Of a DNA stretch of 64,000 nt, positions 62,355-64,000 are shown piece after piece. The position numbers were made by a program, and so were the translations under genes. Origin of the DNA: Prorocentrum cordatum (taxonomy: Eukaryota > Sar > Dinophyceae > Prorocentrales > Prorocentraceae); NCBI GenBank assembly GCA_963575745.1, contig CAUYUJ010016893.1, positions 568,842 to 632,841 of the forward strand, written 5' to 3'. The notes under the pieces are model-generated. The model was not told where the DNA came from. It ran no database searches and was given only the letters and a program-made list of their open reading frames with translations. Each line of letters begins with the position of its first letter. Within the stretch, counting starts at the first letter, position 1.

Positions 62355-63570
62355 GGAACTTCTGCATGAGGTCTTCGTTGCTGTCGTCAGGGTTGCCCCC
62401 TTTGACAAGCTCGAACAGTACCTTTGACTCCTCGAAAGTGGGGTCGAGGTCACGCTTGACGCCGCCACCAGAGGAGCCGTCATCGCCAGGAGTAGGAGGT
62501 ACATCCGAACTCTCAGCGGGCTGCTGTGGCATGGGGGCATCCTCGTGCTCAGGTACGGTTGCCTTCCGCACCTGGCCCTCGAGGTCGGAGAAGAACTTGT
62601 CAATGGTCTCCGCTCCGATGGATTCGAGGGCGGTGCGGATCTCCTCGGGGAGCCCATCCTTGTCGAACTTGAAATCAGAGAAGAGGGGCCGCTCGGGGGC
62701 GACAGCCTTCGCGGTCTCAGCGAAAGACTTCTTGTAGCCATCGATCTCCGCCTCCTTGGAGACGATTGCGGCCCTCTTGTTCTCCAGTGCGGCCTGGAGA
62801 TCGTTAACTTGCTTGGACATCTTCTCAGCCTCGCGCTGGAGCTTGACCAACTGGGATTGCGCATTCTTGAGCTTGTCCTGGGCCCTGCGATGGGCAGCCT
62901 CGGGAGACTGGACGCTCTCGAGCTGCACACGGAGGGTCTCGAGCTCGAGCTGGTGCGCCTGCTTAACATGAGACGGCAGCGACGGCTCCTTGATGGGACT
63001 TCTCATAGAATGCGATCGACGAGAGAATCTCCGCTCGGGTGGCTCCTGCATCCTTCGGCCTCTCAGCACCTGTGCCCTGGTCGGGCGTCGGGTCCTTGAG
63101 GCTTGTGTTGGCCAACTTGCGCTCGAGCGCGGCCAGCTGCTTGCGGAGCTCCTCGTTCTGGTCCCGTGCCCATGGCGCTGGTGTGGGACGACGGCCACCA
63201 AGCACGGGCTTCCTCCCTTGCGCTTCCTTCTCGGCTCTAGCATGTGCGGTCTTGGCTGCGGCGACGATGCGAGCCGGGGCAGCTGTGCCGCAACGGCATC
63301 GGACACGGCACGCCCAGTTCTTGTCTGCGCCGCAACTGCATCCCCAGTACGGCGACCTGGGGCCGCGCAGCACATCAGAGGCGGGAGGCGGTGGGACCAT
63401 GGGGCTCGCGAGCCCTCCAGCTGGAGGACCCCTGAAACCCTCGACTGAGGGGCCTCCGTGAGGAAGGGTGGAACTGGTGCAGGCGCCCAACCCCTGCAGT
63501 AAAGGCGGAAAGCTTCGAGGGCAAGCTGCGGACTAGCGGTATCCGTTTTGGCCCCAAGGGAACCAGGCAT
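62308..63570 (-). CDS. LINE ORF1: zinc-ribbon-like and coiled-coil protein
   Basis: The ATG at 63570 directly follows the SL. Protein-like sequence starts MPGSLGAKTDTASPQLALEA, changes frame near 63500, then shows a Cys cluster WGCSCGADKNWACRVRCRCG (~63345-63285) that could bind zinc. It continues through RDQNEELRKQLAALERKLAN. Near 62980 it returns to the first frame as a long coiled coil (LQREAEKMSKQVNDLQAALE), then an acidic tail to the stop at 62308. Two opposite single-base shifts suffice, so the ancestral ORF was likely continuous. By analogy with other LINEs, ORF1 would bind element RNA. Confidence 0.75.
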   Translation of the reverse strand: MPGSLGAKTDTASPQLALEAFRLYCRGWAPAPVPPFLTEAPQSRVSGVLQLEGSRAPWSHRLPPLMCCAAPGRRTGDAVAAQTRTGRAVSDAVAAQLPRLASSPQPRPHMLEPRRKRKGGSPCLVAVVPHQRHGHGTRTRSSASSWPRSSASWPTQASRTRRPTRAQVLRGRRMQEPPERRFSRRSHSMRSPIKEPSLPSHVKQAHQLELETLRVQLESVQSPEAAHRRAQDKLKNAQSQLVKLQREAEKMSKQVNDLQAALENKRAAIVSKEAEIDGYKKSFAETAKAVAPERPLFSDFKFDKDGLPEEIRTALESIGAETIDKFFSDLEGQVRKATVPEHEDAPMPQQPAESSDVPPTPGDDGSSGGGVKRDLDPTFEESKVLFELVKGGNPDDSNEDLMQKFHDKLLAMHRDKRQRL

Positions 63571-63591
63571 CTTGAGCCAAAATGGCTACGG
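63571..63591 (-). other. Spliced leader at LINE 5' end
   Basis: Exact SL core on the minus strand (CCGTAGCCATTTTGGC plus TCAAG). Here it is joined to ATG of ORF1, so the inserted template was a trans-spliced LINE mRNA. Confidence 0.95.
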
Positions 63592-63593
63592 AG

Positions 63594-63608
63594 TACACAA
63601 AGGGGAGG
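63594..63608. repeat. LINE TSD, 5' side
   Basis: TACACAAAGGGGAGG. It runs into a (GGA)n tract that would have been part of the pre-insertion site. Confidence 0.95.
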
Positions 63609-64000
63609 AGGAGGAGGAGGAGGAGGAGGAGGAGCGACCGTACCAAGAAAGGACGAGACGAGGGCAAGCGGGCAAGACGCGAGAAGAGGGCAAGTGTCCG
63701 CGCGTCCGCTTGTCTCAGTCTATGGCCGCATCGCGTGCCGTGCAGTAGCTAGGCACTCGGTGCCTGTAGTGTAAAGAAGCGCGGCGCTCGGCGCGGCGTG
63801 CGTAACGATACGCAGTTTGTTATAGAAGTGAAAGGACAGTGCCGAGGAGAAGGAGGAGGAGGAGGAGGAGGAGGAACGTGCACCTTCCGTCCTCCCTTTC
63901 GGGCCCCACGGGGCACAAGAGGTGCACCTGCCTGCACTCCCCCCCCCTCCATCACGCAACGCCCGACATACGTTGTGCCCTACCATGCCGGCGACGGCAT
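63609..64000. other. No gene recognised; (GGA)n tracts
   Basis: GGA repeats at 63601-63633 and 63846-63874 surround unique GC-rich sequence. This is likely the 5' flank of the interrupted ankyrin locus. GTGCACCTTCCG...AGAGGTGCAC (63877-63926) is a short inverted repeat. Confidence 0.6.

Larger units (their letters stand above)
57778..63593 (-). mobile_element. Full-length SL-headed LINE retrotransposon
   Basis: A 5.8-kb minus-strand element with perfect 15-bp TSDs. The 5' end is an SL (63591-63571), preceded by only two bases (CT) before the TSD. The ORF1 ATG follows the SL with no gap. ORF2 overlaps the ORF1 end. A ~150-bp 3' UTR ends in CCTAACCTAACCTAA against the TSD, instead of poly(A). 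APE endonuclease plus RNase H places it among I/Tad/R1-like LINE groups in architecture. Perfect TSDs indicate recent insertion, yet ORF1 and ORF2 each need two frame changes, so this copy probably cannot move alone. Confidence 0.95.

Noticed and set aside
62370-62969. N-terminal ~200 residues upstream of LINE ORF2 in the same frame
   Set aside because: Ser/Arg/Pro-rich translation of the ORF1 coding region in another frame. The credible ORF2 start is near 62354.

Overview
This window looks like nuclear DNA of a dinoflagellate. The strongest evidence is the spliced leader (SL) that dinoflagellates trans-splice onto mRNAs. The core CCGTAGCCATTTTGGC occurs twice in exact form on the minus strand (63571-63591 and 8624-8644). 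Two diverged versions lie at 35525-35545 and 55348-55368. An SL in genomic DNA marks a cDNA copied back into the genome. The DNA is GC-rich, repeat-saturated and gene-poor, which also fits. The genus cannot be fixed from the sequence alone.

Layout. 1-6.7 kb: degenerate tandem repeats, including 15-bp arrays in opposite orientations at 2-3.4 kb, plus short dispersed elements. 6.7-8.7 kb: a processed, SL-tagged retropseudogene on the minus strand with target-site duplications (TSDs) and a short A tail. 8.7-15.5 kb: tandem repeats and many short foldback elements. 15.5-18.1 kb: a 90-bp satellite of about 29 units. 18-33 kb: repeats, microsatellites and unrecognised DNA. 33.4-36.4 kb: a frameshifted signal-peptide/SAM-like/coiled-coil/LRR retropseudogene and a hypothetical ORF, both minus. 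36.6-43 kb: repeats and long trinucleotide tracts. 43.1-44.5 kb: a retrogene with an intact multi-pass membrane protein ORF and 16-bp TSDs, minus. 44.5-51.5 kb: a tandem duplication and more repeats. 51.5-57.7 kb: scattered ankyrin-repeat coding pieces (minus) separated by at least seven families of short foldback elements. A small SL-tagged gene also lies in this stretch. 57.8-63.6 kb: a full-length LINE retrotransposon (minus), 5.8 kb, with perfect 15-bp TSDs. It carries an SL at its exact 5' end, ORF1 (zinc-ribbon-like plus coiled coil) and ORF2 (APE endonuclease, reverse transcriptase, RNase H). It landed 26 bp upstream of the first ATG of the ankyrin gene.

Two linked processes shape the locus. 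The first is retroposition of SL-bearing transcripts, both cellular mRNAs and the LINE itself. The second is spread of about 120-210 bp foldback elements, some with clear TSDs, into intergenic DNA and between ankyrin coding pieces. That pattern resembles introner-type intron gain. Every recognisable coding segment is on the minus strand. Most long ORFs elsewhere are by-products of repeats whose period is a multiple of three.
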